Source: an uncultured Lachnospiraceae bacterium (GTDB taxonomy: Bacteria; Bacillota; Clostridia; Lachnospirales; Lachnospiraceae). Taken from it: 64,000 bases of DNA. Where the stretch lies: NCBI GenBank assembly GCA_947172645.1, contig CAMWBY010000006.1, positions 124,001 to 188,000 on the forward strand. The letters are read 5' to 3'. The notes under the pieces are model-generated. The model ran no database searches and was not told where the DNA came from. It saw only the letters and a list, made by a program, of their open reading frames with translations. Position numbers and translations under genes: made by a program. Below, piece by piece: positions 16,743 to 25,671 of this stretch; within the stretch, counting starts at the first letter, position 1, and each line of letters begins with the position of its first letter.

Positions 16743-18563
16743 TCATGACTGCGGTATGTCCTGGATAAGCTCCTGGGGCAGCCACTTCAACAAAATCTCT
16801 GCAAGTTTCTCTAAATCTATGGGTTTCGGAAGGAAATCGTTCATCCCGCCCACCAGGAACTCGGCCTCCATTCCCTTCACCGCATTGGCGGACAGCGCCA
16901 CCACAGGAAGGCTTTCCGTGTACGGCATACCTAACGCGCGTATCATCTTCGTGGCCTCTATGCCGTCCATTCCGGGCATCATATGGTCCATAAATACCAA
17001 ATCATACCGTACCTGCCTGCGGATTAAATCAACGCTGTCCGGCCCGTTATCCACCAAGTCAGGTATAATTCCGAATTTCCCAAGCAATCCCTTCGCCACC
17101 CTGAGATTCACCTTATTGTCATCCACCACAAGCACCTTGGCGCCTGGCGCCGTAAATCCTGCGGCAAATTTCTTCCTCTGTACGCCTTTCTTGTTCTTAC
17201 TGTACTCGCAGGGCGTCGGGTCTGCCACTTTCTGCTCAATGTCAAAAGAAAACTTACTCCCCTTGCCATACGTACTCTCCACGGTAATGGTTCCGCCCAT
17301 GCTCTCTACAAGAAGCTTGGAAATTGTCAGCCCAAGGCCGGTGCCCTCCACATCCCTGTTTTTGTGCATATCCGCCTGTTCAAAGGAACGGAACAGCTTA
17401 TCCATATCCTGTTCCCTGATACCGACGCCCGTATCGGATACACTGACCAAAAGCCTCCCTTTGTCTTCCCCTTCCTGTCTCCAGGCCACATTCAGCGTGA
17501 CCAAACCCTCGTGGGTAAACTTCGTGGCGTTTCCCATAATATTGATTAGAATCTGCTTTACTCTGCCGATATCGCCATACAGCTTGCGCGGTACATCGTC
17601 CGACACCTGCGCCGCAAGCTCCACGGGTTTATCCTTGAGACGCACTTCCATCATGCTCATCACATCATGTATCATAGATGAAAAATAATACTCCTCCGGG
17701 ATAATGGGCATCTTGCCGGATTCAATCTTGGACAAATCCAGGATATCATTGATAATGCCAAGCAGCCCTTCCCCCGACGCCTTGATAGTTATGGCATATT
17801 CCATCCCCTGCTCTGTCAAATCCTCATCCAGGAGCATATCCGCCATGCCGCAGATTGCATTCATCGGCGTCCTTATTTCGTGGGACATATTGGCCAGAAA
17901 AGCGCTCTTTGCCTCACTGGACGCCTCCGCCCGGTGCATCAAACGCTCCATCTCCTCCATATTGCGCTTGATGGCAAGCGTATTCTCCACGGCCACCATA
18001 GTCAGCACCCTACAGCCGAACAGAACGCACATAATATTCAAAAGCATATTTAACGCCCGCAGAAAATTAACGATAGAGGCATTCTCAATCACATAGCGCG
18101 GTTCCATAAAACTGCCCATAGTCAGCTCTGTAAAATAAAAGACGCAGAGCACCAGGAAATTTACGGTGGGCCGGAAACCTCCCCGCCCCGTGTTCTGACA
18201 ACCCAGAACATAACTCGTCAGGTACGTGAAAGGCATCACCGCCAGGCAGTAAAGCCCAAACTGGGTTTCCTCGCCTAACAAATACACAGAGACGAATGAA
18301 TAGGCCAATATCTCTGTGACAAATATGTAATATACCAGTCTGATTTTCTTCTTCCCGGCACAATAAAACGCCAGCGCATATATGACGATGCTTACGATGT
18401 TCAGCCGCCACAGGAATGTCACTTTCCCAAGCCACAATACAATCATCAGCATAAGATGTATCAACGCCAGCAAGACTGCGCAAATCTGCAGGAACACATC
18501 ATAGTTCATCGTATTCACTTTAAAACGCCGTATCCGGTTCCAAAGCCTCTTCAATCCTGCCAT
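16743..18563 (-). CDS. Membrane hybrid sensor histidine kinase / response regulator
   Basis: A 606-residue hybrid kinase. About six hydrophobic segments fill residues 20-195 (for example LQICAVLLALIHLMLMIVLWL and VVIYALAFYC-like stretches). HisKA follows with FLANMSHEIRTPMN, phospho-His 228, then the HATPase domain (N box NIMGNATKF, G boxes DTGVGI and GTGLGL), and a C-terminal receiver domain with VVDDNKVN and the phospho-acceptor in FMDHMMPGMDG. The receiver has no DNA-binding output, so signal probably passes on by phosphotransfer to another protein. GAGGAG precedes ATG 18563. It sits alone, ending at the shared terminator. Confidence 0.9.
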   Translation of the reverse strand: MAGLKRLWNRIRRFKVNTMNYDVFLQICAVLLALIHLMLMIVLWLGKVTFLWRLNIVSIVIYALAFYCAGKKKIRLVYYIFVTEILAYSFVSVYLLGEETQFGLYCLAVMPFTYLTSYVLGCQNTGRGGFRPTVNFLVLCVFYFTELTMGSFMEPRYVIENASIVNFLRALNMLLNIMCVLFGCRVLTMVAVENTLAIKRNMEEMERLMHRAEASSEAKSAFLANMSHEIRTPMNAICGMADMLLDEDLTEQGMEYAITIKASGEGLLGIINDILDLSKIESGKMPIIPEEYYFSSMIHDVMSMMEVRLKDKPVELAAQVSDDVPRKLYGDIGRVKQILINIMGNATKFTHEGLVTLNVAWRQEGEDKGRLLVSVSDTGVGIREQDMDKLFRSFEQADMHKNRDVEGTGLGLTISKLLVESMGGTITVESTYGKGSKFSFDIEQKVADPTPCEYSKNKKGVQRKKFAAGFTAPGAKVLVVDDNKVNLRVAKGLLGKFGIIPDLVDNGPDSVDLIRRQVRYDLVFMDHMMPGMDGIEATKMIRALGMPYTESLPVVALSANAVKGMEAEFLVGGMNDFLPKPIDLEKLAEILLKWLPQELIQDIPQS

Positions 18564-18632
18564 ACCCGCTCCTCACCACTGTACTTTTCAGTTATTCGTC
18601 CGCCCAAAGCGCATATCCGTGCTTGTGTCCTC

Positions 18633-19067
18633 TTATATCACATAATTATCCGATATCTGATTCTGCCATTCTACCAAATCCGCCAACGTCACCTTGTCCA
18701 CCACATCGCTGACTGCGGCGTCAAGCATCTTCCACAGCCGCAGCGTGACGCACACCTCCTGCCGAAGACAGGCGTTCACTTCGTCATCCAGACACGGAAC
18801 CGGCGCCAGAGAGCCTTCCGTCAGCCTTAAAACCATGCCCACCGTATATTTCTCCGGTTCCCTGGCAAGCCTGTAGCCGCCCTGTGGGCCGCGGATGCTC
18901 CTCACATACCCTGCCTTATTGAGCACCGATATTATCTGCTCCAAATATTTATCCGATATTTCCTGCCGGGCGGCAATCTCCTTAATCCGCACCGGTTCGC
19001 CGGTATTATGCAGCGCCAGGTCAAGCATAAGCCTGAGCGCGTACCTTCCCTTTGTCGATATCTTCAT
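18633..19067 (-). CDS. Rrf2-family regulator with cluster-type cysteines
   Basis: A 144-residue winged-helix regulator of the Rrf2/IscR family (MKISTKGRYALRLMLDLA, then EISDKYLEQIISVL, then GPQGGYRLAREPEKYTVG). Three Cys in VPCLDDEVNACLRQEVC match the Fe-S ligand region of IscR-type members, so an iron-sulfur or redox signal is likely. It stands alone behind its own consensus promoter, with a CCTA-N9-TAGG repeat in the leader that resembles the operators of the isc operon at 55967-56026. It differs from the second Rrf2 gene (53841) in sequence, so the two may share or compete for sites. Confidence 0.88.
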   Translation of the reverse strand: MKISTKGRYALRLMLDLALHNTGEPVRIKEIAARQEISDKYLEQIISVLNKAGYVRSIRGPQGGYRLAREPEKYTVGMVLRLTEGSLAPVPCLDDEVNACLRQEVCVTLRLWKMLDAAVSDVVDKVTLADLVEWQNQISDNYVI

Positions 19068-19112
19068 CCTGTTAACTGCACCTTTCGCTGATTGTTATTC
19101 CGCGGTTTATTT

Positions 19113-19129
19113 CCTATTTCTCCACTAGG
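19113..19129 (-). promoter_or_regulatory. CCTA-N9-TAGG inverted repeat (putative Rrf2 operator)
   Basis: CCTA (19113-19116), nine bases, TAGG (19126-19129), located just downstream of the -10 of the Rrf2 gene. It has the same geometry as the stronger operator in front of iscS. Confidence 0.5.
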
Positions 19130-19142
19130 CTTTCTATGATTA

Positions 19143-19171
19143 TTTATACTACGCTTTTTTACTTTTGTCAA
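19143..19171 (-). promoter_or_regulatory. Sigma-A promoter of the Rrf2 gene
   Basis: TTGACA (19171-19166), 17 bases, TATAAA (19148-19143) on the minus strand. Confidence 0.7.
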
Positions 19172-19179
19172 ATCAGCTC

Positions 19180-19209
19180 TAAAGAAACCCTCTCAAAACT
19201 ACGATATAA
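19180..19209 (+). promoter_or_regulatory. Sigma-28-like promoter candidate
   Basis: TAAA (19180-19183) and ACGATATAA (19201-19209) resemble the flagellar consensus TAAA-N15-GCCGATAT, with one base extra spacing and an imperfect -10. It would give a leader of about 110 bases for the gene at 19325. Confidence 0.4.
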
Positions 19210-19324
19210 ATGATAAGAAGCGGTCATATCCCGCATTCGTGTAAACGGATTTACAAATTAATGTATTCCCGGCGCATCTTCGTGTGATTCCGGGCGTGCA
19301 TATGATGCTAAGGAGGGCACCCAC

Positions 19325-20068
19325 ATGAATAAAGTAAACGGATACGGCGCGTATCAGAACAATTATTACAACAATTCCGTACAAAACAAAAAACAGACGG
19401 ATAAGTCATCCAAAACGGATTCTTCCAAGAAAACCGATAAGACAGGCAAGACAAACCAGAATCCCGTACAATTGAGCAGCAGGGCAAAAGCGCTGTTACA
19501 GGAATTAAAAAGAACATATACCAACATGGATTTTATGGTTGCCGATTACGAATCCGACGAGGAGGCAGCAGAGTACCTGTCCCGCGGTACGAAAGATTAC
19601 AGCGTGCTCATTGATTCGGAAGAATTAGAGCGCATGGCTGCGGATGAGGATGTGAAGAAACAGAATCTTTCTCTTCTCGATGAAGCGGTGGGCAAACTGG
19701 ACGAAATGAAAGACCAGTTAGGCGAACACAAAGACGATGTCGTGCGCATGGGCGTCAGCATCGGCAAGGACGGCGAAGTATCTTACTTTGCGGAATTAGA
19801 GAAGGCAGGCGCACGCCAGAAAGAGTTTGTCGATAAAATCAGGGAAGACAAGAAAGAAGCTGCAGAGGAAGCTAAGAAGAAAGCCGAAGCCGGGAATACA
19901 AACTATGGACAGACCCACGGCTATGATTATGAGAGAAGCAAACGCACTACCGTGTATGCTTCCAGCGCAGAAGAACTGTTGGATAAGATAGCCAATATGG
20001 ATTGGGATTCTATTAAAGAAGAGACTTCTCTTCCTATGGCGGGCAGCCACTATAATTTCTCAATCTAA
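19325..20068 (+). CDS. DUF6033-like protein of Lachnospiraceae
   Basis: A 247-residue soluble protein of unknown function; the start MNKVNGYGAYQNNYYNNSVQ, the segment MDFMVADYESDEEAAEYLSRG and the C-terminal end HYNFSI recall the DUF6033 family. Residues 20-50 are Lys/Ser/Thr-rich and disordered; the rest is charged alpha-helix with a coiled-coil stretch (about 155-190, KKEAAEEAKKKAEAG). No signal peptide or membrane segment. AAGGAGG precedes ATG 19325. A sigma-28-like promoter candidate upstream suggests expression with motility genes, though no flagellar gene is in the window. The stop codon overlaps the start of a two-hairpin repeat, and a strong terminator follows. Confidence 0.7.
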   Translation: MNKVNGYGAYQNNYYNNSVQNKKQTDKSSKTDSSKKTDKTGKTNQNPVQLSSRAKALLQELKRTYTNMDFMVADYESDEEAAEYLSRGTKDYSVLIDSEELERMAADEDVKKQNLSLLDEAVGKLDEMKDQLGEHKDDVVRMGVSIGKDGEVSYFAELEKAGARQKEFVDKIREDKKEAAEEAKKKAEAGNTNYGQTHGYDYERSKRTTVYASSAEELLDKIANMDWDSIKEETSLPMAGSHYNFSI

Positions 20069-20120
20069 AAAGTTCATTTGCTATGCAAATGAACTTTACG
20101 AGATTCGCTTCGCGAACTCG
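20069..20120 (+). repeat. Two-hairpin dispersed repeat, copy 2
   Basis: Hairpin 1 has 13-bp arms (20069-20081 and 20085-20097, loop TAT), then A20098, then CGAGATTCGC-TTC-GCGAACTCG (20099-20120). Relative to the other copies hairpin 2 carries T-to-C on one side and A-to-G on the other, so pairing is kept. Confidence 0.75.
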
Positions 20121-20153
20121 GGACACGCAACAAGATTTGCTGCAACAACTAAC

Positions 20154-20182
20154 TCAGCGCAGGAGTTTGGCTCCTGCGCTGA
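20154..20182 (+). terminator. Terminator after the DUF6033-like gene
   Basis: TCAGCGCAGGAG and CTCCTGCGCTGA (12 bp) around TTTGG, followed by TTCTTTATC on the plus strand. Confidence 0.7.
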
Positions 20183-20284
20183 TTCTTTATCTTAAACCAT
20201 ATGCGAAACCGACCGGTTTCTTCCGCTTCCGGCTACACAAAAGGAAACTGCCGTCAGCTGCCCACCGTGGCAGGCCGCCCCGTA

Positions 20285-21055
20285 TTACATGCCTGTCAGC
20301 TCTTTCCGCTTAATCTCCTCGAAGAAATCATCGATTGACTTGATAATCTGTGAAGGCTCCATGGACTTTAACAGATACCCCTGCGGCTTCAAGGCCATAA
20401 CCTGCATAATCGTCTCTTTATCTCCCTTATTGGTCAGGAAAATAACCGGAATATCCGCGAACTCATGCTCGCCCCTTATCATCTCAAGTACCTGCTTGCC
20501 GTCCACCACGGGCATTTCGTAATCGAGCAGAACTAAATCCGGTCTGTTCGTCGCCAGATACTTAATCGCCATCGCACCGGAATTGGCCAAAGTCACATGG
20601 TAAGATTCCTCAAGCCATCCTTTGACATTTCGCAGCATCGTCCCCGAATCATCCACAACCAAAATCTTCTTCTTATTCTGCCTGCCATATTTCTTCTCAT
20701 AACCGGTTATCGACGTCACCACTTCACTGACATTAATCGGTCTCTGGAATTTCTGTCTGAGCAGGTTCTTGGAGATAATCTTCTCTACGGTACTAAGCTC
20801 ATCTGCATCCCCGATTGCAAAAATCGGAATGTCTTCCTCCGCCGCCTTGTCTTTAATATAATTAAGCGCCTGCTGCTCTTCCACCATCTTCTCATCTACA
20901 TAAAGCAGGAGAATGCCAATCGGCTCCTCTATCTGGTTAATGGCATCGATGTCCGCTTTGGCCATAATCACTTCATACTCTGCCCTCTCAAACCATTCTT
21001 TCAATGAAATAATAAGATAACTCTGAATCTCTGAGACAATAACTACATTCTGCAT
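20285..21055 (-). CDS. Tandem receiver protein (response regulator without output domain)
   Basis: A 256-residue protein with two receiver-like halves. The N-terminal half (1-110) begins NVVIVSEIQSYL and keeps the alpha/beta pattern, but has VDEKM where the phospho-acceptor loop should be and lacks the acidic pair, so it is probably a degenerate receiver. The C-terminal half (129-250) is intact: VVDD (133-136), phospho-acceptor Asp178 in LLDYEMP, then FLTNKGDKE and Lys in LLKSMEP. No DNA-binding or enzymatic domain follows. It may serve as a phosphate sink or as an adaptor for a kinase or chemotaxis protein. AGGAGAG precedes the start, and it has its own promoter. Confidence 0.8.
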   Translation of the reverse strand: MQNVVIVSEIQSYLIISLKEWFERAEYEVIMAKADIDAINQIEEPIGILLLYVDEKMVEEQQALNYIKDKAAEEDIPIFAIGDADELSTVEKIISKNLLRQKFQRPINVSEVVTSITGYEKKYGRQNKKKILVVDDSGTMLRNVKGWLEESYHVTLANSGAMAIKYLATNRPDLVLLDYEMPVVDGKQVLEMIRGEHEFADIPVIFLTNKGDKETIMQVMALKPQGYLLKSMEPSQIIKSIDDFFEEIKRKELTGM

Positions 21056-21130
21056 TTCAACACTCTCCTAATCAGCTCTATATGTACAGTCATAAAACAA
21101 GTCTCCGTCTCTCCGACAGCATATGCTTAG

Positions 21131-21159
21131 ATTATACCAAATTATGCATATATCCGCAA
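21131..21159 (-). promoter_or_regulatory. Promoter of the tandem receiver gene
   Basis: TTGCGG, 17 bases, then TATAAT preceded by TGG (extended -10) on the minus strand. Leader about 70 bases. Confidence 0.6.
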
Positions 21160-21261
21160 GTCTTACTGATACATTCCGTCCAATAATTTGTAACAGTCAA
21201 TTCGTAATATAATTGGCCAAAATATATATTCTGGCGGCTTATGAACGGCATGGTGGAACTG

Positions 21262-22605
21262 TTACAATAATTTCCCGGGTTTTCTACGAGATAACCAATA
21301 ATACCACATGCCTGTAAGGTCGGCCAATATCCATCCAATCGGTACCGACATCCAGATACCCGTCACGCCAATCGTCTCTATCCCCGACAGCGCATATGCC
21401 AAAACCACACGCGTTCCAAGAGAAACCACCGTCAGCACTACGGAGATGCCCGGCTTGTAGATAGCCCTGTAATACCCATAAAACAAAAATAGCAGGCCGA
21501 TGCCAAAATAGAACACGCCTTCAATGCGCAGATACCCTACGCCCACGGAAATTGCTTCCGCACTCTCTTCTTTTAAGAACAATCCCATAAGCGGCCTGGC
21601 AAATCCAACTACAAGAACGGAGATAACAAGACAAAACAGGAACGCGCCTGCCGCCGCATCCCGCATCCCTTTACGGATACGCTCGGTCTTGCCCGCCCCG
21701 TAATTCTGCGCCACATAAGTGGAGAACGCGTTACCGAAATCCTGTACCGGCGCATAGGCAAAAGAATCTATCTTCACCGCTGCCGCAAAAGCCGCCATCA
21801 CCACCGGGCCGAAACTGTTCACAAGCCCCTGCACCATCAGGATACCAAAATTCATGATGGACTGCTGCAAACATGTCAGCATAGACAATCCCATCAGTTC
21901 CCCCAGAATCTGCATATCCCACACACGGTTTTTCTCAGTGACCCTCAGTTCGGGATACCGGAGCGCATAATACATCACAATCCCGATACCCGCCGCATAT
22001 TGGGAAATCACCGTTGCGGCCGCCGCGCCGCCCACTCCCCATCCAAGGCTCCTTATAAAGAAAATGTCCAGGACGATATTCATCACCGCAGAAATACCTA
22101 AAAATATAAGCGGCACCACGGAATTGCCCACGGAACGAAGCAGGTTCGCCACAAAATTATAAAGAAAAACCGCAAGGATACCCGCAAAAATCCACACCAG
22201 ATATTCCCGCATCAGCGGGACAACCTCCCCCGGCACCCGAAGAAAGACCAGAATGCCTCCCATCGCCGCATACACGATAACATTCAAGACAAACGCCACC
22301 CCGCCGATTGCCACGAATGCGATAAAAATACCCTTCTCCAGCCTATCCTGGTTCCTGCTTCCAAACTGCATGGAAAAAAACGCGCTGCTGCCCATGCACA
22401 GCCCGATAATAATCGATGTGATAAAGACCATCAAAGCGTAGGCCGAGCCAACCGCCGCCAACGCATTCTCCCCCAGATACTGCCCCACAATCAACGTGTC
22501 TACTATATTATATAACTGCTGAAGCAGATTTCCCACCATAATGGGAAATGCAAACTTCAGCAGCTTACCCATAATGCTCCCCTGTGTCAAATCATAGCCA
22601 GCCAT
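21262..22605 (-). CDS. MATE-family efflux transporter
   Basis: A 12-helix exporter of 447 residues that uses an ion gradient to expel drugs, peptides or metabolites. The start MAGYDLTQGSIMGKLLKFAFPIMVGNL and the segment YNIVDTLIVGQYLGENALAAVG are typical for the family, as is the second half, which repeats the pattern (MVQGLVNSFGPVVMAAFAA, FSTYVAQNYGAGK). AAGGA precedes ATG 22605. It is monocistronic or follows the glutamine synthetase gene after about 100 bases with a weak hairpin. The substrate cannot be told. Confidence 0.92.
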   Translation of the reverse strand: MAGYDLTQGSIMGKLLKFAFPIMVGNLLQQLYNIVDTLIVGQYLGENALAAVGSAYALMVFITSIIIGLCMGSSAFFSMQFGSRNQDRLEKGIFIAFVAIGGVAFVLNVIVYAAMGGILVFLRVPGEVVPLMREYLVWIFAGILAVFLYNFVANLLRSVGNSVVPLIFLGISAVMNIVLDIFFIRSLGWGVGGAAAATVISQYAAGIGIVMYYALRYPELRVTEKNRVWDMQILGELMGLSMLTCLQQSIMNFGILMVQGLVNSFGPVVMAAFAAAVKIDSFAYAPVQDFGNAFSTYVAQNYGAGKTERIRKGMRDAAAGAFLFCLVISVLVVGFARPLMGLFLKEESAEAISVGVGYLRIEGVFYFGIGLLFLFYGYYRAIYKPGISVVLTVVSLGTRVVLAYALSGIETIGVTGIWMSVPIGWILADLTGMWYYWLSRRKPGKLL

Positions 22606-22707
22606 AACTTTCCTTCACAAATTTTCTTCTTACCCCTCATTGAATCTTAATCTGCCGTTCTTGCCCAGCCTACGAATTTGGGCAGCGCCTAAAAGTGCAA
22701 TAGTTGG

Positions 22708-24144
22708 TCATAGGTCATAGTACATCTGAAATTCCGCCGGATTCGGAATCTGCTCCATTTTCTTCAATTCCATACGCTTGCGTGCAATCCACACATCAAT
22801 CAGCCTCTGAGGGAACACGCCGCCCTTCGTCAGGTAGTCATGGTCGGCCTCCAATGCGTCAAGAGCCTCTCCGAGAGACCTCGGAAGCCCCTTAATTTTC
22901 TTCTGTTCTTCCTCTGTCAAGTTGTATAGATTGAAATCGTAAGGTCCCCATCCGTTCTTCTTGGGGTCAATCTGATTCTCTATGCCATCTAACCCCGCCA
23001 TCAGGATTGCCGCATAAGCATAGTACGGGTTTGCCGTAGCGTCGGGGTTCCTCAGCTCGAACCGCTTCGCCTCCGGCGACTTGGCATAAGCCGGAATGCG
23101 GATAACCGCGCTCCTGTTGGAAGTAGCGTATCCAACCGTGACCGGCGCCTCATACCCCGGCACAAGACGCTTGAATGAATTGGTGGACGGATTGGTAAAG
23201 GCGCACAGAGACGCAATATGTTTCAGCAGCCCGCCCATGAAATAATGCGCTGTGCGGCTTAATCCCGAATATCCGTTCTCATCATAGAAAACAGGCTTTC
23301 CGTCTTTTAAAAGAAGCATATGTACATGCAGCCCGTTGCCTGCCTCCTGGTAAATTGGCTTAGGCATAAACGTCGCGGTCTTGCCTTCTTTCGCCGCAAG
23401 GTTCTTGATGATATACTTGATAATCATCGTATTGTCCGCCATATCGGGCATATCCGCAAGCTCCACCTCAATTTCCATCTGCCCCGGCCCGCCTACTTCA
23501 TGGTGGTGGTATTTTACCTTAATTCCCCAATCTTCCATCATCATGCACATGCGGCTTCTCAAATCATATCCCACATCCTGGGGCGCCGCCACATGGTAAC
23601 CGCCCTTGTAAGGCACTTCATAGCCGTTATTGCCTGGCTGCTGCGGGTCCAGACTACAATTCCACGCCGCCTGTCTTGTGTCAATCCGGTAACCGCACTG
23701 TCTCGCCGTCACCTCATAGCGTGCGCTGTCAAACAGATAAAATTCAAATTCAGGCCCGATTACCATGCGGTCGGCAATGCCGCTCTCTTTCATATACTCC
23801 GCCGCACGCAGGCTGACATTTTTCGGATACTGGTCAAAAGGCTTATTTCCGTCCTTCCCAATCGTACACACATTACCGCACATCGTCAGCGTAGGCACCT
23901 GCGCAAACGGGTCCACATACGCCGTATCAGGGTCCGGCAAAAATACCATATCGCTCTTCTCCACAGGCGCATAACCATAGTTGGAACCGTCAAAACCGAT
24001 TCCATAAATAAATGTCTCCTCGCTAAACCGCTCCACCGGAATGGTAATGTGGCGCCAACGTCCGTCGATATCCGTCATCTTAAAATCAATCATGCGGATT
24101 TCTTTCTCTTCACACAACTTCCTGATTGCTTCACTTCTGTCCAT
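22708..24144 (-). CDS. glnA: Glutamine synthetase family protein
   Basis: Joins ammonia to glutamate with ATP. The 478-residue chain shows the beta-grasp N-domain and the catalytic core: GPEFEFYLFD, EVGGPGQMEIEVELAD, GNGLHVHML, the KRLVPGYEAPV loop and the NRSAVIRIP and RFELRNPDATANPYYAYAAIL signature. It is close to the normal type I length. The Tyr adenylylation motif of enterobacterial GlnA is not evident near the C-terminus. The call as true glutamine synthetase rather than a glutamate-amine ligase is favoured by these motifs but not certain. AGGAG precedes ATG 24144. No GlnR gene is adjacent. Confidence 0.9.
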   Translation of the reverse strand: MDRSEAIRKLCEEKEIRMIDFKMTDIDGRWRHITIPVERFSEETFIYGIGFDGSNYGYAPVEKSDMVFLPDPDTAYVDPFAQVPTLTMCGNVCTIGKDGNKPFDQYPKNVSLRAAEYMKESGIADRMVIGPEFEFYLFDSARYEVTARQCGYRIDTRQAAWNCSLDPQQPGNNGYEVPYKGGYHVAAPQDVGYDLRSRMCMMMEDWGIKVKYHHHEVGGPGQMEIEVELADMPDMADNTMIIKYIIKNLAAKEGKTATFMPKPIYQEAGNGLHVHMLLLKDGKPVFYDENGYSGLSRTAHYFMGGLLKHIASLCAFTNPSTNSFKRLVPGYEAPVTVGYATSNRSAVIRIPAYAKSPEAKRFELRNPDATANPYYAYAAILMAGLDGIENQIDPKKNGWGPYDFNLYNLTEEEQKKIKGLPRSLGEALDALEADHDYLTKGGVFPQRLIDVWIARKRMELKKMEQIPNPAEFQMYYDL

Positions 24145-24259
24145 AACCCCCTGCTCCTTTCGATTTGTCCCTTGTCGTATCTATATCTGTAAACTCCGGC
24201 GTAAGCCCTTCCACGGCATACCGCCTACATAACAGTATAACATAAATGAATGAATCATT

Positions 24260-25105
24260 TTACCTGTTGTTTGCAGAAATTAAATGATGCCGCAAAAAAG
24301 CAGTACGGATTCCGTCTTCCCCTACGGACGGACAGACATCATCGGATATTCTTTTCAGTTCCTTGCTTCCATTCCCCATACAGATGCTAAGCCCCGCCGT
24401 CACCATCATTTCCCTGTCGTTCATGCTGTCGCCAATCGCCACGGAATTATAAATAGGGATATGAAGATACTCACAGGTTCTGCGGATTGCCTTTCCCTTG
24501 TTGAACTCCTTGTTCACCACTTCCCCATTGATAAATCCGCCCACATCCTTCTCCTGGATACAAAACTCAAAATCAGAAGCCAGGACGCTTTGCGGCTCCG
24601 TAAGCTGTTCTTTGGACGCACACACAACCACAATCTTGTAAACCGGCTGTTCCCTGTACTCCTTCATCGGAAGGATATGCAGCGACTTCTCAACCTGCTC
24701 CCGCCACCGCAGCAATTCACTGTTACCGCCCTCTTTCGCATGGCTGCGCAAAAACTCCTTAAATTCTTCGTCCGTGTAGGCCCCGTCCATGCATTCTACA
24801 GTCCTGTACACGCCGTTCTTCTTGAGCACATCTAATACGGTCTTTTTCTGTTCCTCCGTCATCGGGCAGTCATAGATTACCTTGCCCTGGCACACGATAT
24901 ATCCTCCGGAACTGGCGATTACCCCGTCAAAATCATACTTAAGAAGAGGGCTTATCATATCATAATTCCTGCCGGTACACAAGAATACGTAGTGCCCTTC
25001 CTCCCTCGCCTGGTGAATCGCCCGGATGGCCGACTCCGGCGGCTCATTGCTCCCCGCTTCCGTCAATGTCCCGTCGACGTCCAGAAAAATTATTTTTTGT
25101 TCCAC
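24260..25105 (-). CDS. HAD-superfamily (Cof-type) phosphatase
   Basis: A Cof/YidA-type sugar- or nucleotide-phosphate phosphatase of 281 residues. Motif I FLDVDGT is near the start (Asp9 and Asp11), motif II is LCTGR, and the motif III/IV end is AIGDSMNDREM. The frame is open to 25270, but GTG 25105 with GGGGAG upstream gives the normal N-terminus (EQKIIFLDVDG), so the GTG start is preferred. It lies between glutamine synthetase and the peptide gene cluster, with its own promoter at 25198-25226. Substrate unknown. Confidence 0.87.
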   Translation of the reverse strand: MEQKIIFLDVDGTLTEAGSNEPPESAIRAIHQAREEGHYVFLCTGRNYDMISPLLKYDFDGVIASSGGYIVCQGKVIYDCPMTEEQKKTVLDVLKKNGVYRTVECMDGAYTDEEFKEFLRSHAKEGGNSELLRWREQVEKSLHILPMKEYREQPVYKIVVVCASKEQLTEPQSVLASDFEFCIQEKDVGGFINGEVVNKEFNKGKAIRRTCEYLHIPIYNSVAIGDSMNDREMMVTAGLSICMGNGSKELKRISDDVCPSVGEDGIRTAFLRHHLISANNR

Positions 25106-25197
25106 TTCTGCACACTCCCCGTTTATACAATGTATCTCTCCCTTTTCGCGCGCTTCCCCACCGCGCGCCCTATGTTGCCGATTGCATAATTTACTAT

Positions 25198-25226
25198 ATG
25201 ATACACCCGCTTTTTTACAGTGTAAA
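25198..25226 (-). promoter_or_regulatory. Promoter of the HAD phosphatase gene
   Basis: TTTACA (25226-25221), 17 bases, TATCAT (25203-25198). The leader contains a GCGCGC/GCGCGC hairpin. Confidence 0.6.
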
Positions 25227-25318
25227 GCATATGTATGGATAGCAGCGCAAAAAACTCTCCCCGACACCATGGGGCAAGTGTATGGCGCGGGTGTGAAAAG
25301 TAACTCCCCCGCAAACGT

Positions 25319-25353
25319 AAAAAGCCCGCAGGATTCACGCCTGCGGGCTCTTT
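25319..25353 (-). terminator. Terminator of peptide unit 1
   Basis: AGCCCGCAGG and CCTGCGGGCT pair around seven bases; on the minus strand TTTTT follows. It ends the B-A peptide unit and separates it from the HAD gene. Confidence 0.8.
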
Positions 25354-25402
25354 CGTCACTAAATAATGAAAATCGCTTTGTCTGTCCTGACCGCCTCAGT
25401 CC

Positions 25403-25549
25403 CTAGAAAAATCTGGGGGATACGTTCAGCAATGTGTAGGAATTCCTTTTCAGCACTTCCGCCGGAACATCCTCATTGCCTACATGGCTCAGAGCAACCA
25501 GATTCTTTACAAAATAATTCTCTACCATAGTCTTCATATAATTTTTCAT
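25403..25549 (-). CDS. NVSPRFF peptide A (48 residues)
   Basis: A short unrecognised peptide gene, one of five paralogues. It begins MKNYMKTMVENYFVKNLV, has a polar middle (GNEDVPAEVLKRN) and ends SYTLLNVSPRFF. There is no cysteine and no classical signal peptide; the first 20 residues could form an amphipathic helix. GAGGAG lies 11 bases before ATG 25549. It is the second gene of unit 1, 122 bases after peptide B, and is followed by a strong terminator. The conserved end suggests a small secreted or processed product with a leader, but no maturation enzyme or exporter is adjacent, so function is open. Confidence 0.8.
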   Translation of the reverse strand: MKNYMKTMVENYFVKNLVALSHVGNEDVPAEVLKRNSYTLLNVSPRFF

Positions 25550-25671
25550 AATTCCATTCTCCTCTTCTATCAACTATTCTGCTTCCTGCAGTTCTCTCTG
25601 CCTTATCTTTCCTGCGTCAGGTTCATCCCGGCGCATTCTGTCCAAAGCAGGCAATCTAATCTGGAAACCGC

